The translations under genes and the position numbers were made by a program. Positions 26,714 through 35,593 of a DNA stretch of 64,000 bases are shown in pieces. Every line of letters starts with the position of its first letter. The first letter of the stretch is position 1. This DNA is from Stenotrophomonas koreensis (GTDB taxonomy: Bacteria; Pseudomonadota; Gammaproteobacteria; Xanthomonadales; Xanthomonadaceae): contig NZ_LDJH01000001.1 of the NCBI RefSeq assembly GCF_001431525.1, positions 1 through 64,000 on the forward strand. Direction: 5' to 3'. Under the pieces are notes generated by a model. The model searched no databases. It had not been told where the DNA came from and was given only the letters and a program-made list of their open reading frames with translations.

Positions 26714-26794
26714 ACACAAGCCACTTGCGGCGCCACCGGCGGCGCTGGCAACTGCCGTTACAATGGCCGTTTTCACGAACATCAGGCACCTTTC

Positions 26795-27298
26795 ATGTCC
26801 AAGAATTCCAAGGCCAAGCGCGATACCCGCAAGAAGCAGGCCGGCAAGCGCCCGTTCCTGCGCCTGAACCAGCGCGAGCAGGTGCAGAACCATGCCGTGC
26901 TGGTGGATGAGCAGAACCAGGTCGTGGCCGCGATCGGCCTGCAGAACCGCCAGTGGCTGCTGGCCATCGGTGGCCAGACCATGGGCAGCGCCGAAAACCC
27001 GGTGCCGATGCTGGCCATGCTGCAGCACCTGGCCAATGTGCAGAAGGCCGAAGGCCGCACCGTGACCCTGGAAACCTCGCCGGCGCTGCAGCAGATCGTC
27101 GCTTCGCTGGCCGAAGCCGATGGCGTGAGCGCGGAAGACTACATCGGCAAGCTGGTGGCCGAATTCGACCAGGCCAAGGAAGCAGCCGAAGCTGAAGAGG
27201 CCGAGGAGGGCGAAGCCAGCGAAGCGGACGAGGCGATCGCCGTGGCCGAGGAAGTGGACGAAACCGCTCCGGCCGCCGGCAAGGCCGACCAGGCCTGA
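26795..27298 (+). CDS. Conserved hypothetical protein with acidic C-terminal tail
   Basis: A 167-residue cytoplasmic protein I do not recognise by function. It starts with a very basic segment (MSKNSKAKRDTRKKQAGKR), a middle domain with AVLVDEQNQVVAAIGLQNRQW and a helical region ending in GVSAEDYIGKLVAEFDQAK, and a Glu/Ala-rich tail (EAAEAEEAEEGEASEADEA). The basic head and acidic tail suggest nucleic-acid or ribosome contact, but that is speculation. Codon use matches its neighbours. It is 14 bases upstream of the DUF4031 gene and probably cotranscribed with it. Confidence 0.7.
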   Translation: MSKNSKAKRDTRKKQAGKRPFLRLNQREQVQNHAVLVDEQNQVVAAIGLQNRQWLLAIGGQTMGSAENPVPMLAMLQHLANVQKAEGRTVTLETSPALQQIVASLAEADGVSAEDYIGKLVAEFDQAKEAAEAEEAEEGEASEADEAIAVAEEVDETAPAAGKADQA

Positions 27299-27312
27299 TC
27301 CGGCACTGCGCC

Positions 27313-27621
27313 ATGGCGGTGTACGTCGATGATGCCGTGCACCGCTGGCGCGGCCTGCGCTGGGCCCACCTGATGGCCGACACGGTGGACGAACTGCATG
27401 CGATGGCCCGCCGCCTGGGCATCCCCGGGCAGGCGTTCCAGAACAAGGCCAGCGGGGTGCATTACGACATTCCCGCCGACCTGCGCCCGGTTGCGATCGG
27501 CCTGGGCGCCGTGCCGCTGTCGCGGCATACCGACAAGGCGCAGCTGCGGGCGGTGATCGCCACTGCCCGCGGCCAGTACCAGCCCGCCAGCAGCGACCCG
27601 GCCGCCGACAGCCCGCCCTAG
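27313..27621 (+). CDS. DUF4031 domain protein
   Basis: A 102-residue protein matching the DUF4031 pattern: MAVYVDDAVHRWRGLRWAHL, DELHAMARRLGIPGQAFQ, and ASGVHYDIPADLR with a C-terminal RHTDKAQLRAVIA helix. Family members are short cytoplasmic proteins of unknown activity in Actinobacteria and Proteobacteria. The ATG is 14 bases after the upstream gene's stop; its own stop is six bases from the convergent gene at 27628. Confidence 0.82.
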   Translation: MAVYVDDAVHRWRGLRWAHLMADTVDELHAMARRLGIPGQAFQNKASGVHYDIPADLRPVAIGLGAVPLSRHTDKAQLRAVIATARGQYQPASSDPAADSPP

Positions 27622-27627
27622 GCGCGG

Positions 27628-28167
27628 TCAGAACGCATCGCTGCCCGGTCGCACTTCCACGTTCAGCAACGAGCACAGCGCCAGCATCGCCTCGTCGTCA
27701 CGGCTCAGCGCCATCCAGCCGGCGTGGCCGTCACCGTCGGTGTTCCAGCTCCACAGGGTGTAGCCATGCTCACGCAGGCTGTCGTGAGCGATGGCCATCA
27801 GCGCATGCACGTCCAGATCGGCGGTGAAGTCCTCATCGTCGAAGTCGCCGCCCCACTCCACCCGCAGGTTCCAGCGCGCGGCCAGTTCATCGATGGCGGT
27901 GATCAGGGCATCGATGTCATTGCGGCCGACATGGAAACCGGCGCGCCAGTCGATCACCTCGCGCAGCAGCGGCTGCCAGTCGTCATTTTCCGGATCGACC
28001 TCGCCACCGAGCTGCTCGCGCAGGGTGTCGAACTGCTGCAGGGCACTGTCCTCGTCACCGGGGTTGATCAGCCACAGCAGGTTCCAGACCCGGGCCGCAC
28101 CATCGTCCTCGTCAAAATCGGCGAGCAGGCCTTCGTCATTTTCGTAATCGGCACTGTTGTCGGGCAT
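27628..28167 (-). CDS. Acidic cytoplasmic protein, possibly DUF6630-like
   Basis: A 179-residue very acidic protein (starts MPDNSADYENDEGLLADFDE). Recognisable segments: VWNLLWLINPGDEDSALQQF, LREVIDWRAGFHVGRNDIDA, NLRVEWGGDFDDEDFTAD, and LREHGYTLWSWNTDGDGHAG. I associate this pattern with the poorly characterised DUF6630 family, but the assignment is weak. No signal peptide or membrane helix. The start at 28167 is the only ATG consistent with the acidic N-terminus; the upstream reading is the antisense of the promoter region of the next gene. Confidence 0.6.
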   Translation of the reverse strand: MPDNSADYENDEGLLADFDEDDGAARVWNLLWLINPGDEDSALQQFDTLREQLGGEVDPENDDWQPLLREVIDWRAGFHVGRNDIDALITAIDELAARWNLRVEWGGDFDDEDFTADLDVHALMAIAHDSLREHGYTLWSWNTDGDGHAGWMALSRDDEAMLALCSLLNVEVRPGSDAF

Positions 28168-28321
28168 GGCGGGGTCCTTCAGATGGCGCGCAAACGGGTG
28201 TCGATTCTGCCCCTGCGCCAAGGCCAGCGGAAGGGCCTGCCACTGCGCCGGCCCACCAGCGTTTATCCTTGGCAGATTGGACAGCGGCGCAGTTGTCGCT
28301 GGTAGAACGAAAGACATCACC

Positions 28322-28579
28322 ATGAGCCTGACTCCTCCTGACCGCCTGGCGGTCGATCCCCGCAGCCCGCACCACGACGCTGCAGCACTTGAACGCGGCG
28401 TCGGCGTGCGCTTCAACGGCAACGAACGCATGGACGTGGAGGAATACTCCGTCTCCGAAGGCTGGGTCCGGGTCCAGGCCGGCAAGGCGCGTGACCGCCG
28501 CGGCAACCCGATGACACTGAAACTGCGTGGCAGCGTCGAGCCGTACTGGCTGCAGCCGGCGGCCGATCCGGCCGGCTGA
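28322..28579 (+). CDS. DUF3297 family small protein
   Basis: An 85-residue protein matching DUF3297: PPDRLAVDPRSPHHDAAALE, GVGVRFNGNERMDVEEYSVS, GWVRVQAGKARDRRGNPMTL and a C-terminal GSVEPYW. Widespread small glutathione-peroxidase-unrelated family of unknown role. Monocistronic, followed by a palindromic terminator. The ATG at 28322 gives the family's usual length; a longer upstream reading is not supported. Confidence 0.85.
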   Translation: MSLTPPDRLAVDPRSPHHDAAALERGVGVRFNGNERMDVEEYSVSEGWVRVQAGKARDRRGNPMTLKLRGSVEPYWLQPAADPAG

Positions 28580-28602
28580 GTCCTGCCCGCCAGGTTTGCC
28601 AG

Positions 28603-28628
28603 CACCGGGCCGCGATCGCGGCCCGGTG
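28603..28628. terminator. Palindromic terminator between convergent genes
   Basis: Eleven-base arms (28603-28613 with 28618-28628) around a GATC loop; the whole 26-base element is a perfect palindrome, followed by TGTTGTGG. It separates the DUF3297 gene from the antiporter gene and can work in both directions. Confidence 0.8.
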
Positions 28629-28640
28629 TGTTGTGGCCGC

Positions 28641-30284
28641 TCAATCGCGCTGGCGCGATTCGAGCAGGTCCAGGTTGCGGATCAACTTGCGCGAAAGCTC
28701 ATCGGAAATCCGCCCGCGCCGGGCCAGCCGGAACAACTCCTCACGCTCGGCATTGAGCCCGGCATTGCGCAGCTGGCGGTAATCACGCTCGATCCTGGCG
28801 ACCTGCTCTGGATCGGCGTCCACGTTCTGCCCACGCGACAGGTTGCGCTGGTACAGCAGGCTGACCTGCGCGGCGGCATCATTGACCAATTGCACCGAGC
28901 CGGTGGCCTGCCCCTGGACCATCTCCTGGCGCCGCCGCTCCACCGCCGCCAGCGCTGCCTTGGAGGACATCCGCCGGGCCAGGTCCTCTTCATGCCGCTG
29001 GCTGTCATCGGCCGGCAATTCCAGCCCCTTGAGCACCACCGGCAGCAACAGGCTTGCGGCCAGCAGCGAGCACAGGATCACCGCCGCGGCGATGAAGATC
29101 ACCAGGTCACGCGCCGGGAACGCACTGCCATCGGGCAACAGCAGCGGCAGGGTCAGCACACCGGCCAGGGTCACCGCGCCGCGCACGCCGGCCACCGAGG
29201 TGGCCAGCACGATCCGCCACGGCGTCACCGGCCGTTGCTGGCCACGCAGCCGGGCCTTGAGCAGGCTCCAGCGCATCGACAGCCAGACCCACAGCAGACG
29301 CAGCAGCACCAGGCTCAGGTTGATCACCGCCACATACACCAGCAGCCACCACGGGCTGTGCACGCTGTGGGCGTGCATGTAGTCCACCGCACGCTCGACG
29401 ATGCCCGGCAGCTGCTCGCCCAGCAGCACGAAGATGATGCCGTTGAAGGCGAACTGGACCGTATCCCAGACCGCCGTGCGCTGCACCCGCATCGAACCAC
29501 TGACCCGGCCGGTCAGCTCGACATAACTCATGGTGATGCCGGCGGCCACCGCGGCCAGGATGCCCGAGGCATGCACATGCTCGGCCAGCAGATAGGCGGC
29601 AAACGGGGTCAGCAGGTTCACCAGCAGCGCCGCGCCGGGTTCCTCGCCGAAACTGCGCCACAGCCAGCGCTGCGCGGTGGCAATGCCCCAGGTCACGCCG
29701 ACCCCGATCGCCAGCCCGGCCAGCGCCACCCAGACAAAGGTCAACGCCGCATCGGCCAGCGAGAACACACCGGTCATCACCGCCGCCACCGCAAAACGGA
29801 AACAGACCAGGCCGGAGGCATCGTTGAGCAGCGATTCGCCTTCCAGGATGTGCATCAGGCGCTTGGGCACCGGCGCACGCTTGGCAATGGCCGAGACCGC
29901 GACCGGATCAGTCGGCGACAGGATCGCGGCCAGGGCGAAGGCCACGCCCATCGGCATCGACGGAATCAGCCAGTGGATCAGCAGGCCGGCACCGATCACC
30001 GTGAACAACACCAGCCCCAGGGCCAGCTCGATCACCGTGCCCTTGTCGCGGAACAGCCCCTGCTTGGGAATCCGCCAGCCATCCAGAAACAGCAGCGGCG
30101 GCAGGAACAGCAGGAAGAAAAGCTGCGGGTCCAGGGTATGCCCCCTGCCGAAAAACCCGGCAATGGCCGCGCCCAGGCCGATCTGCACCAGCGGCAGCGG
30201 CAAGCCGACCGGCAGGATGCGCACCAGGTAACCACTGGCCACCACGGCCAGCAGCATTGCAAGCACCACTTCAATGGAATGCAT
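28641..30284 (-). CDS. CPA1-family Na+/H+ antiporter
   Basis: A 547-residue inner-membrane antiporter (NhaP/YjcE-like) with about twelve transmembrane helices and a soluble C-terminal tail from about residue 400. Key motifs: AAILSPTDPVAVSAIAKRAP, the ion-binding GESLLNDASGLV with Asn-Asp, and RGAVTLAGVLTLPL with the conserved Arg. The tail is rich in Arg and Glu (RRRQEMVQG, LARRGRISDELSRKLI). Probably exports Na+ or K+ in exchange for H+. Divergent from the ketosynthase gene; 243 bases between them hold no gene. Confidence 0.92.
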   Translation of the reverse strand: MHSIEVVLAMLLAVVASGYLVRILPVGLPLPLVQIGLGAAIAGFFGRGHTLDPQLFFLLFLPPLLFLDGWRIPKQGLFRDKGTVIELALGLVLFTVIGAGLLIHWLIPSMPMGVAFALAAILSPTDPVAVSAIAKRAPVPKRLMHILEGESLLNDASGLVCFRFAVAAVMTGVFSLADAALTFVWVALAGLAIGVGVTWGIATAQRWLWRSFGEEPGAALLVNLLTPFAAYLLAEHVHASGILAAVAAGITMSYVELTGRVSGSMRVQRTAVWDTVQFAFNGIIFVLLGEQLPGIVERAVDYMHAHSVHSPWWLLVYVAVINLSLVLLRLLWVWLSMRWSLLKARLRGQQRPVTPWRIVLATSVAGVRGAVTLAGVLTLPLLLPDGSAFPARDLVIFIAAAVILCSLLAASLLLPVVLKGLELPADDSQRHEEDLARRMSSKAALAAVERRRQEMVQGQATGSVQLVNDAAAQVSLLYQRNLSRGQNVDADPEQVARIERDYRQLRNAGLNAEREELFRLARRGRISDELSRKLIRNLDLLESRQRD

Positions 30285-30478
30285 GGGTCAGTCAAGTCGC
30301 CGCAGCGCGGCGCAGGCGGCCAGAGTCAGCCGGAAAACGACGTCAACGCTACCACGAGCGCTGCCGCTGCCAAACGCCCGCAACGGTTTTTTTTGCTGCT
30401 GCACCCCGATCGCGCAGGCTCTGGCGGCAGCCGCTGCGTGGCAGTTCGGCGGCGCCTGGCATTGGCAACGAAACAGGC

Positions 30479-30484
30479 GATAAT
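30479..30484 (+). promoter_or_regulatory. Candidate -10 element of the six-gene operon
   Basis: GATAAT, 43 bases upstream of the ketosynthase ATG; no good -35 match at standard spacing. It is the only -10-like hexamer near this start. An isolated T8 run at 30388-30395 lies further upstream in the divergent region. Confidence 0.3.
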
Positions 30485-30527
30485 CGGCCGCTCCGGTTGC
30501 CTGTCGATGCTGTCGAGCCGCTTGTAG

Positions 30528-31526
30528 ATGCCCAATCCGATCCCCTTGCGTATTGCCGGCAGTGGCATCGCCCTGCCCCGCCTGCGGCGTGACAACGACT
30601 GGTTTGACCAACGCTTTGCACGACCGGCGGGATGGACGGCCCGGCATGTGGGCATCGGCTCGCGCCCGATTGCCAGTGAGGGGGAAACCTCGGCCAGCCT
30701 GGCCGCAGACGCGGTGCGCCAGGCGCTGGCCGCCGCCGGCTGGCAGGACGATGACTTCGAGGTACTGATCAGTGCCTGCGGGGTCGGCCAGCAGGCCCTG
30801 CCCTGTACCGCAGCGTTGATCCATCGCCAGCTGGGGCTGGATCACAGCGGCATCGGCGCCTTCGACATCAATGCCAGCTGCCTGAGTTTTCCGGTCGCGC
30901 TGGACATGGCGGCCAGCGCGCTGGCCTGCGGCCGCTACCGGCGCGCGGTGATTGTCTCCAGCGAGATCGCCAGTGCCGGCCTGAACTGGGATGACCCGGA
31001 CACCGCACCGCTGTTCGGTGACGGCGCGGCGGCGGTGGCGATCGAGGCCGGCGATGGCCGCTCGCAGCTGCTGGCCGCGCACCTGCAGACCTGGTCGGCC
31101 GGGGTGGAACATTGCCGGGTGCGTGCCGGCGGCACCGCGGTGCGGATCGACGATGGCATCGAGGCCTACCGCGCAGCGGCGCGCTTCGAGATGGATGGCG
31201 CGGCAGTCTACCGGCTGGCGGCGCAGAAGCTGCCCGGCTTCATCGCCGAACTGTCCACCCGTGCCGGCATCGAGCCGGCCCGGCTCGGTGCGCTGGTGCC
31301 ACACCAGGCCAGTGCCAAGGCGCTGAAGCATATCCAGCGCGTGTTGCGGCTGCCGCCCGGGTTGCTGGTCAACATCATCGAGCACTACGGCAACCAGATG
31401 TCGGCCTCGATCCCCACCGCGCTGCACCTGGCCATCAGCGATGGCCGCATCCGGCGGGGCGACACCATCGCCCTGGTCGGCACCGGTGCCGGGCTGTCGG
31501 CCGGTGGCGTGGTGCTGCGTTACTGA
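30528..31526 (+). CDS. KAS III-like ketosynthase (3-oxoacyl-ACP synthase III family)
   Basis: A 332-residue thiolase-fold condensing enzyme that would join an acyl thioester starter with a second acyl or malonyl unit. The catalytic triad is visible: Cys118 in DINASCLSF, His259 in VPHQAS, and Asn289 in HYGNQMSAS. The ALVGTGAGLSAGGVVLRY end is typical of the FabH fold. It lacks the FabH-typical ADGAGAV block (here LFGDGAAAVAI) and is not linked to fab genes. It resembles OleA-like or secondary-metabolite KAS III enzymes more than housekeeping FabH. First of six genes coupled without gaps; its stop shares a base with the next start (TGATG). Confidence 0.85.
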   Translation: MPNPIPLRIAGSGIALPRLRRDNDWFDQRFARPAGWTARHVGIGSRPIASEGETSASLAADAVRQALAAAGWQDDDFEVLISACGVGQQALPCTAALIHRQLGLDHSGIGAFDINASCLSFPVALDMAASALACGRYRRAVIVSSEIASAGLNWDDPDTAPLFGDGAAAVAIEAGDGRSQLLAAHLQTWSAGVEHCRVRAGGTAVRIDDGIEAYRAAARFEMDGAAVYRLAAQKLPGFIAELSTRAGIEPARLGALVPHQASAKALKHIQRVLRLPPGLLVNIIEHYGNQMSASIPTALHLAISDGRIRRGDTIALVGTGAGLSAGGVVLRY

Positions 31527-32503
31527 TGGCGCGCATCCTGGTCACCGGCGCGTCCGGCTTCATCGGCAGCCACATCGCACGGGCGCTGGCCGCCGACGGC
31601 CACCGCGTGCGTGCCAGCGGCCGCAACCGTGCGGCGCTGGCCACGCTGGGCCCGGGCATCGACACCCACGCCGCCGACCTGGCCAGTGATGATCTGCAGC
31701 CACTGCTGGCCGGGGTGGATGCGGCGGTGCACAGCGCCGCGCGCTCCAGTCCGTGGGGCACCCCGGCGCAGTTCCAGCGCGACAACGTGCTGGCCACCGA
31801 GCGCCTGCTCGCCGCCAGCGTGCAGGCCGGGGTCGGCCGTTTTGTCCACTTCGGCTCGCCGAGCATCTATTTCCGCTTTGCCGACCAGTACGCGGTGGGC
31901 GAGGCGTTCGAGCCACCGCCGCGCTGGATCACCCCGTATGCGCGCAGCAAGTGGGAAAGCGAGCTGCGCGTGCGCGCCCATGCCGCCCACCTGCCCAGCG
32001 TGGTGCTGCGCCCGCGCGCAGTGTTCGGCCCGGGCGATACCGCGATCTTCCCACGCCTGCTCGCCGTGGCCGCCTCGGGCCGTTTCCCGCTGGTGCATGG
32101 TGGCCGCGCGGTGATCGACATCACCCATGTCGACAATGTCGTGGCCGCCACCCGCGCCGCGCTGGCCGACAGCGCGCCCGGCGACGGCCGCGCCTACAAC
32201 ATCAGCAATGGCGAGCCGACCGCGGTGGGCGAGCTGCTGGCGCAGACCTTCGCGCTGTGCGGGCTGCAGGTGCGCCTGCGCCCGGTGCCCCGGCAGCTGG
32301 CGCTGGCCGCTGCCGGGATCGCCGAGACCCTGGCCCGGCTGCGCCCCGGCCAGCCCGAGCCACGCCTGACCCGCTACGGGGTCGGGGTGATCGGCTGGTC
32401 ACAGACGCTGGATATCGGCTGTGCCCGCGACGAGCTGGGCTATCAGCCGCAGGTCACGCTGGAGCAGGGCCTGGCCGACTTTGCGCGGAGCTGGCGGCAA
32501 TGA
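31526..32503 (+). CDS. NAD(P)-dependent epimerase/3-beta-HSD family SDR, OleD-like
   Basis: A 325-residue extended SDR. The nucleotide-binding GASGFIGSHIA starts at residue 8, Ser111 (HFGSPSIYF) with Tyr138 and Lys142 (TPYARSKWE) form the active site, followed by VVLRPRAVFGPGD and AYNISNGEPTAVGELL. The ISNGEP, LRPRxxxGPGD and final LGYQPQVTLEQGL blocks match what I know of OleD, the 2-alkyl-3-ketoacyl reductase of olefin synthesis. A ketoreductase acting on the product of the adjacent KAS III is the natural inference. Neither OleB nor OleC is next to it. ATG overlaps the upstream TGA by one base; its own stop overlaps the following ATG (ATGA). Confidence 0.82.
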   Translation: MARILVTGASGFIGSHIARALAADGHRVRASGRNRAALATLGPGIDTHAADLASDDLQPLLAGVDAAVHSAARSSPWGTPAQFQRDNVLATERLLAASVQAGVGRFVHFGSPSIYFRFADQYAVGEAFEPPPRWITPYARSKWESELRVRAHAAHLPSVVLRPRAVFGPGDTAIFPRLLAVAASGRFPLVHGGRAVIDITHVDNVVAATRAALADSAPGDGRAYNISNGEPTAVGELLAQTFALCGLQVRLRPVPRQLALAAAGIAETLARLRPGQPEPRLTRYGVGVIGWSQTLDIGCARDELGYQPQVTLEQGLADFARSWRQ

Positions 32504-33333
32504 TCGACCGCTGGCAGTTGTTTGAAGCCGGCCACTGCCGGCACCCGGAAATTGCCGCCCGCCGCGATGGCGCGCTGCGGCCGTGCCAGTTTCCGTCGCT
32601 GGCCGCCACGCTGCACCACCGCCAGCACGGCTGGCTGCTGTTTGATACCGGCTATGCCCGCCATTTCCTGCAGGCCACCGAACCCTTCCCCGAACGCCTG
32701 TACCGCTGGACCACCCCGGTGCACGGCGCCAGCGAACAGGCGCTGGCCGGACAGTTGCAAGCGCAGGGCATCGCGCCGGCACAGATTGCCCACATCGTGC
32801 TGTCCCACCTGCATGGCGACCACGTCGCCGGGGTGGCCGATTTTCCGCAGGCACGGGTGTACTGCGCCGAGGCGGCCTGGGCGCACCTGCAGCAGTGCAA
32901 CCGGGTCCAGGCCACTGCCAACGGCTACCTGCCGGCACTGCTGGCCGATGTTCCGGCCCGGCTCACCGGCCTGCAGGCGCTGCCGCTGGCAGCCACGGTA
33001 CCGGCGCCGCTGCATGGCTTCGCGCCGCCACGCGACCTGTTCGGCGATGGCAGCGTGCTGCTGGTCGACCTGCCCGGGCATGCCCCGGGCCATACCGGGC
33101 TGTGGTTCGCCGATGCCGACGGCCCGGTGTTCCTGGTCGCCGATGCAGTCTGGTCCAGTGACGCGCTGGAAAAAGCCGTGCTGCCGCCGGCCCTGGTCAC
33201 CGCCTGGCTCGGCGATGGCCCGCGCTACCGCGACACCTTCGCCCGCCTGCATGCACTGGGCCGCCAGTACCCGGGCGTGCGCCTGATCCCGTCCCACTGC
33301 CGGCGCTGGCGCCCGGCCCGGGGAAGCGCATGA
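32500..33333 (+). CDS. Metallo-beta-lactamase-fold hydrolase
   Basis: A 277-residue MBL-fold enzyme. The metal-binding HLHGDH (His103, His105, Asp107, His108) is intact; LFDTGYA and the later LPGHAPGHTGLWF and LVADAVWS give the remaining ligands, with the last His in IPSHCRRW. It belongs to the AHL-lactonase/GloB-like set, so it may hydrolyse a thioester, lactone or ester. In this operon a thioesterase or lactonase step on the ketosynthase/reductase product is plausible. Coupled on both sides by ATGA overlaps (32500-32503 and 33330-33333). No signal peptide. Confidence 0.85.
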   Translation: MIDRWQLFEAGHCRHPEIAARRDGALRPCQFPSLAATLHHRQHGWLLFDTGYARHFLQATEPFPERLYRWTTPVHGASEQALAGQLQAQGIAPAQIAHIVLSHLHGDHVAGVADFPQARVYCAEAAWAHLQQCNRVQATANGYLPALLADVPARLTGLQALPLAATVPAPLHGFAPPRDLFGDGSVLLVDLPGHAPGHTGLWFADADGPVFLVADAVWSSDALEKAVLPPALVTAWLGDGPRYRDTFARLHALGRQYPGVRLIPSHCRRWRPARGSA

Positions 33334-34490
33334 ACGCCACGCCCGCACGACGGGTGTTGCTCACCGGTGCCCGCGCCCCGATCGCGCTGGACCTGGCCCG
33401 CCAGTTCGCCGCCGCCGGCTGGCAGGTGCACACCGCCGACAGCCAGCCGGCCCATGCCACCAGCGCCAGCGGCGCGGTGCATTGTCACCACCGGGTGCCA
33501 CCGCCGCGGCAGCAGCCGGCCGGCTTCGTGCAGGCACTGGCCCGGCTGTGTGGGCAGCAGGCCATCGACCTGCTGGTACCGACCTGCGAGGAGGTGTTCT
33601 ACCTGGCCCACGGTCGCACCCAGATACCCGCCAGCACCCGGGTCGCCTGCATGGAGCTGCCGCTGCTGCGCCAGCTGCACAGCAAATGGGCCTTCCTCGG
33701 CCTGGCCGCAAGTACCGGCATGCGGGTACCGGCCAGCCAGCGCGTACACGACATCGATCAGGCCCGGCAGTGGGCCGGTTCACGCCCGCTGGTGCTCAAG
33801 CCGGAGTTCTCGCGCTTCGGGGTGCAGGTGCGGCTGTACCGGAACGGCCTGCCGGCCAACGCGCCGGCCCTGGATGGCCGCCCCTGGGTGGCCCAGGCCC
33901 TGCTGACGGGTCAGGAAATCTGCAGCTACGCGGTGGCCGAGCGCGGCCGCCTGCTCGCCCACGCCGCCTACCGCCCGGGCTGGCGGATGGCACGCAGTGC
34001 CAGCTATTACTTCGATGCGGTGGACAACGCCGACATCCTCACCCAGACCCGGGCGCTGGTGGCCGCGCTGGACTACAGCGGGCAGATCGCCTTTGACTGG
34101 ATCGTCGATGCCGACGGCCGGGCCACGGTGATCGAATGCAACCCGCGCGGCACCAGCGCCATCCACCTGTTTGCCGGCAGCGATGCGCTGGTGCAGGCGC
34201 TGTGCGGCCAGGGCGAACACTGCCGCACCCCGACCAGCGCGGCGGCGATGCTGGCGCCGATGATGTGGCTGCATGGCGCGCCGCTGGCGCTGCTGCGTGG
34301 GCAGTGGCGGCGCTGGCAGCACGACCACGCCCGCGCCGAGGATGTACTGGCACGCGGCCAGGACCGCCGCCCGCGTACAGGGGTGCTGCGCGACCTGGCC
34401 CATTACGCGGCCAGCGCTCTGCGCGGCAACGGCGACCTGCGCGCCGCCTCCACCGCCGACATCGAATGGGACGGACAGCCGCTGCCATGA
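33330..34490 (+). CDS. ATP-grasp domain ligase
   Basis: A 386-residue protein of the ATP-grasp type (carbamoyl-phosphate-synthase-like). N-terminal preATP-grasp Rossmann part: RRVLLTGARAPIALDLARQF and a LLVPTCEEVFYLA strand; ATP-grasp core: SRPLVLKPEFSRFGVQV (ATP-binding Lys), the WVAQALLTGQEICSYAV region, and the metal-binding DADGRATVIECNPRGTS. Such enzymes couple a carboxylate with an amine, thiol or similar nucleophile, so an amide- or peptide-forming step is likely. ATGA overlaps on both sides. The acceptor and donor are not predictable. Confidence 0.83.
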   Translation: MNATPARRVLLTGARAPIALDLARQFAAAGWQVHTADSQPAHATSASGAVHCHHRVPPPRQQPAGFVQALARLCGQQAIDLLVPTCEEVFYLAHGRTQIPASTRVACMELPLLRQLHSKWAFLGLAASTGMRVPASQRVHDIDQARQWAGSRPLVLKPEFSRFGVQVRLYRNGLPANAPALDGRPWVAQALLTGQEICSYAVAERGRLLAHAAYRPGWRMARSASYYFDAVDNADILTQTRALVAALDYSGQIAFDWIVDADGRATVIECNPRGTSAIHLFAGSDALVQALCGQGEHCRTPTSAAAMLAPMMWLHGAPLALLRGQWRRWQHDHARAEDVLARGQDRRPRTGVLRDLAHYAASALRGNGDLRAASTADIEWDGQPLP

Positions 34491-35593
34491 GCCTGCCGGT
34501 CCCGCTGGACAACTTTGCCGACAACGCCGCGGCCTACCTGCAGCGCTACCGCCACACCGATGCCAACCGGCTGGCCTGCAACCTGACGGCACAGATCGAT
34601 GCGGTCGATGCCGGCGCGCTGGAACTGCCGGTCACCATCAACCACGCCGAGCCGGGCAATGCCTGGGTGTGCTCGCCACGCAGCACCTATATCGACTATG
34701 CCGCCGAGGAAGCGCGACGCCTGTTGCCGCGCCCGCTCGGGGCGACGGTGGCCGGCCTGTGTGCGCAGCTGGCGCGGCTGGCCGATGCCTGCGCGCTGGA
34801 CCGCACGGTAACGCTCAACAACTGGTGCCTGTCCACCAACCTGTACCCGGCGCTGGCCGCAGTGGACCTGGACCAGGCCCTTGCCCAGGCGCGCCGGCGC
34901 TGGCCCGGCCATGCACTGTGGTGGCGCTCGTTGAACCGCCAGGACAACGCCGACTGGCTGCAGGCGCTGCAGGCGCGCGGGTTTGCGCTGATCGCCAGCC
35001 GCCAGGTCTGGCTCTACCCGGACCTGGAGGCTGCCGCCAGGCGGGCGAACATGCGCGCCGATGCCCGCCTGCTGCAGCGGCGCGACCTGCACTGGTGCGA
35101 CAACCACGCCATCAGCGCCGCCGATGCGCCGCGCATTGCCGAGCTTTACGGCCAGCTGTACCTGGGCAAGTACTCGCGCTGGAACCCGGCCTACCGGCCA
35201 CAGATGATTGCCGACTGGCAGCGTGACGGCCTGCTGCGGCTGGAAGGCTGGCGTGATGACCACGGCCGGCTGCAGTGCATCACCGGGATGTTCGGCACCG
35301 AGCAGGTGGTCTCCACCCCGATCGTCGGCTACGACACCGGCGCGGCGCAGAAACTGGCGCTGTACCGCACCCTGACCGCCACCAGCTACCGGCACGCCCG
35401 GCAATCGCAGCGCCGGCTCAACCTCAGTGCCGGTGCCGCCGGCTTCAAACGCCTGCGCGGCGGCGTGGCGGCCATCGAATACAGCGCAGTCTGGGCGCCG
35501 CCGGCCGCGCGCGCCACCCGTGCCCTGCTGTGGACGCTGAGCCAGCTGACCCGCCGCGTGGGCGAACCCCTGATGCGCCATTACCAGCTATGA
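34487..35593 (+). CDS. Putative GNAT/Fem-like acyltransferase
   Basis: A 368-residue protein I can place only loosely. The N-terminal half (LPVTINHAEPGNAWVCSPRS, IDYAAEEARRLLP, TVTLNNWCLSTNLYP) matches no domain I know well. The C-terminal half resembles FemAB or BioF2-type GNAT folds: ISAADAPRIAELYGQLY, YRPQMIADWQRDGLLRLEGW, VVSTPIVGYDTGAAQKLAL, and a final LNLSAGAAGFKRLRGGVAA with the Gly-Phe-Lys-x2-Arg-Gly end common in that group. An aminoacyl or acyl transfer reaction is a reasonable inference. No signal peptide or membrane helix. Coupled to both neighbours by ATGA. Confidence 0.6.
   Translation: MSLPVPLDNFADNAAAYLQRYRHTDANRLACNLTAQIDAVDAGALELPVTINHAEPGNAWVCSPRSTYIDYAAEEARRLLPRPLGATVAGLCAQLARLADACALDRTVTLNNWCLSTNLYPALAAVDLDQALAQARRRWPGHALWWRSLNRQDNADWLQALQARGFALIASRQVWLYPDLEAAARRANMRADARLLQRRDLHWCDNHAISAADAPRIAELYGQLYLGKYSRWNPAYRPQMIADWQRDGLLRLEGWRDDHGRLQCITGMFGTEQVVSTPIVGYDTGAAQKLALYRTLTATSYRHARQSQRRLNLSAGAAGFKRLRGGVAAIEYSAVWAPPAARATRALLWTLSQLTRRVGEPLMRHYQL

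Noticed and set aside
30528-32503. Standard ole olefin biosynthesis operon
   Set aside because: The first two genes resemble oleA and oleD, but no OleB alpha/beta-hydrolase or OleC AMP-ligase follows; the next four genes belong to other families.
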